Assembly (NCBI GenBank): GCA_003567575.1
Contig: PWZG01000370.1
Coordinates: 1-7,123, forward strand
Source: PVC group bacterium
GTDB taxonomy: Bacteria > Verrucomicrobiota > Kiritimatiellia > CAIKKV01 > PXCX01
Length of the DNA: 7,123 nt
Reading direction: 5' to 3'
In this document: positions 5,967-7,123 of the stretch, piece after piece
Numbering within the stretch: the stretch's first letter is position 1
Layout: each line of letters starts with the position of its first letter
Notes under the pieces: model-generated
What the model saw: only the letters and a program-made list of their open reading frames with translations
The model's database searches: none
Told to the model about the DNA's origin: nothing
Translations under genes and position numbers: made by a program

Positions 5967-7123
5967 ACCAGTCCCTCCAAGGCGTCCGCCAGCCTGTCGA
6001 TTTCCTGACGCGACCGTTTTTCCGTGACGGCAACCAGCAGACATTGATCAAGATCGGGATAGTAACGGCCGAGCGGGAATCCAGCGGCCATTTTGTGATC
6101 GATCAGACGCCCAACCGCTTCGCCGGCGGCAAAAGGCAATTCGATAACGAATTCGTTAAAGACCGGGATATCCGGATACTTAAGTTCGACGCCGTCTATG
6201 GCGGCCAGTTTGCGGCGGGCATATTCGGTCTTGTCGGCGATCAGCGACGCCAGTTCGATCAGCCCGTTTTTTCCCATTAAACTCAGATATACCACGGCGG
6301 TCAAGGCACAAAGCGATTGATTGGTGCATATATTCGAAGCCGCTTTTTCGCGCCGTATATGCTGTTCGCGCGCTTGCAGCGTGAGCACAAAACCGTCGCG
6401 TCCCTGCATATCGACGGTTCGTCCGGAGATACGGCCGGGCATTTTACGCACATACTTGCGGCGTGTCGCCATGAATCCCAGATAGGGGCCGCCGAAGTTG
6501 AGTCCCAACCCGAGGCTTTGTCCTTCGCCGGCAACGATATCGGCGTTCATGGCGCCCGGCGTCTTGATCATGCCCAGCGCGATCGGATAACAGCTCACGA
6601 TCAACAGCGCGCCGGCAGTATGCGCGGCTTCGGCCAGATCGCTGAAATCGTCGAGTGCTCCGAAAAAATTGGGGTTTTGGACAATTACCGCCGCCGTTTT
6701 ACCCTTCTTTAATTCTTCGCCTATGCGGTGGCGATTCGCGCGGCCGTCGGCCGGCGCCGTTTGAATCCGTTCGATTCCGAGATTATCGGTATAGGACCGC
6801 AACATGATCCGGTGAATGGGACTGACGCTCTCGTCGATAATCAGCCGTTGCCGTCCGGTAATCCGCATGGCCATGGTCAGCGCTTCGCAAAGCGCGGTGC
6901 CGCCATCGTACATCGAGGCATTGGCAACCTCCATATCCGTCAAGCGGCAGATCATGGATTGATATTCATAGATCGCCTGCAATGTACCCTGGGATATTTC
7001 CGGTTGATACGGCGTGTAAGCGGTATAAAACTCGCTGCGATAGACCAGCGCCGCTACGGCTGCGGGCACGAAATGATCGTAATATCCCGCCCCCAGAAAA
7101 CTGATCAGGTCGGAAACGTTGCG
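5963..7123 (-). CDS. gcvPA: Glycine dehydrogenase (decarboxylating) subunit 1, 5' end beyond the window
   Basis: The frame is open to the window edge and gives 386 residues. The GTG at 7069 is internal, since the motif FLGAGYYDHFVP continues upstream of it. Compared with the usual 440-450 aa, about 55-65 N-terminal residues are missing. Family blocks, counted from the first visible residue: FLGAG at 9-13, YTPYQPEISQGTLQA at about 34-48, ANASMYDGGTALCEA at about 65-79, GEGQSLGLGLNFGGPYLGF in the middle, and LTLQAREQHIRREKAASNIC further on. It is the partner of GcvPB in the heterotetrameric glycine decarboxylase of the glycine cleavage system. It ends in TGA (5963-5965) overlapping the gcvPB start. 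By common gene order gcvT and gcvH might lie just beyond the right edge, but neither is seen. Confidence 0.97.
   Translation of the reverse strand, partial: RNVSDLISFLGAGYYDHFVPAAVAALVYRSEFYTAYTPYQPEISQGTLQAIYEYQSMICRLTDMEVANASMYDGGTALCEALTMAMRITGRQRLIIDESVSPIHRIMLRSYTDNLGIERIQTAPADGRANRHRIGEELKKGKTAAVIVQNPNFFGALDDFSDLAEAAHTAGALLIVSCYPIALGMIKTPGAMNADIVAGEGQSLGLGLNFGGPYLGFMATRRKYVRKMPGRISGRTVDMQGRDGFVLTLQAREQHIRREKAASNICTNQSLCALTAVVYLSLMGKNGLIELASLIADKTEYARRKLAAIDGVELKYPDIPVFNEFVIELPFAAGEAVGRLIDHKMAAGFPLGRYYPDLDQCLLVAVTEKRSRQEIDRLADALEGLV
5973..5978 (-). promoter_or_regulatory. Strong ribosome binding site that fixes the gcvPB start
   Basis: On the - strand GGAGGG lies 6 nt before the ATG at 5964-5966, inside the last codons of gcvPA. 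It is the strongest Shine-Dalgarno match in the cluster and settles the choice of the internal ATG over longer frames. Confidence 0.85.

Noticed and set aside
5967..6044. Longer N-terminus for gcvPB
   Set aside because: The extra 26 residues lie within gcvPA in another frame, match no GcvPB N-terminus, and the ATG at 5966 has a strong ribosome binding site.

Overview
The window carries a bacterial chromosomal segment with two gene blocks facing each other across a repeat-rich gap. On the + strand, the 3' part of a sulfatase gene runs in from the left edge and stops at 1017. On the - strand, a four-gene cluster enters from the right edge and reads leftward: gcvPA (5' end cut off), gcvPB, a DMT/EamA-type membrane transporter, and a bifunctional homocysteine S-methyltransferase/methylenetetrahydrofolate reductase. 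A tRNA-Gly(CCC) gene follows on the same strand, with its own likely promoter and a downstream hairpin terminator.

The cluster makes metabolic sense. GcvPA and GcvPB are the two subunits of the PLP-dependent glycine decarboxylase (P-protein). With the T, H and L proteins, which are not in the window, it turns glycine plus tetrahydrofolate into 5,10-methylene-THF, CO2 and ammonia. The MTHFR half of the fusion protein reduces 5,10-methylene-THF to 5-methyl-THF, and its other half methylates homocysteine to methionine. The order therefore resembles a glycine-to-methionine one-carbon route, with a transporter of unknown substrate between the two parts. Junctions are tight: a 4-nt ATGA overlap (gcvPA/gcvPB), a 4-nt gap (gcvPB/transporter) and a 44-nt gap (transporter/fusion gene). 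This supports a single transcript starting beyond the right edge.

The 1018-1501 gap has no convincing gene. It holds a series of short direct, tandem and inverted repeats: a 10-bp repeat at 15-nt period, a GGGACAGACACG-type motif, a 13-bp tandem repeat, another 10-bp repeat at 15-nt period, a long imperfect palindrome with 21-bp arms, a small GC-rich hairpin and the tRNA terminator. This looks like an accumulation of non-coding mobile or palindromic repeat remnants between a conserved block and an accessory (sulfatase) block.

Organism: moderately GC-rich Gram-negative-type bacterium, with split glycine decarboxylase, a tRNA with encoded CCA, sulfatase and abundant intergenic repeats. Planctomycetes/Lentisphaerae-like, Hydrogenedentes-like or deltaproteobacterial lineages would fit, but this is only a low-confidence impression. 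No clearly new biological system is visible. The best leads are the composite repeat region and the unassigned transporter embedded in the one-carbon cluster.
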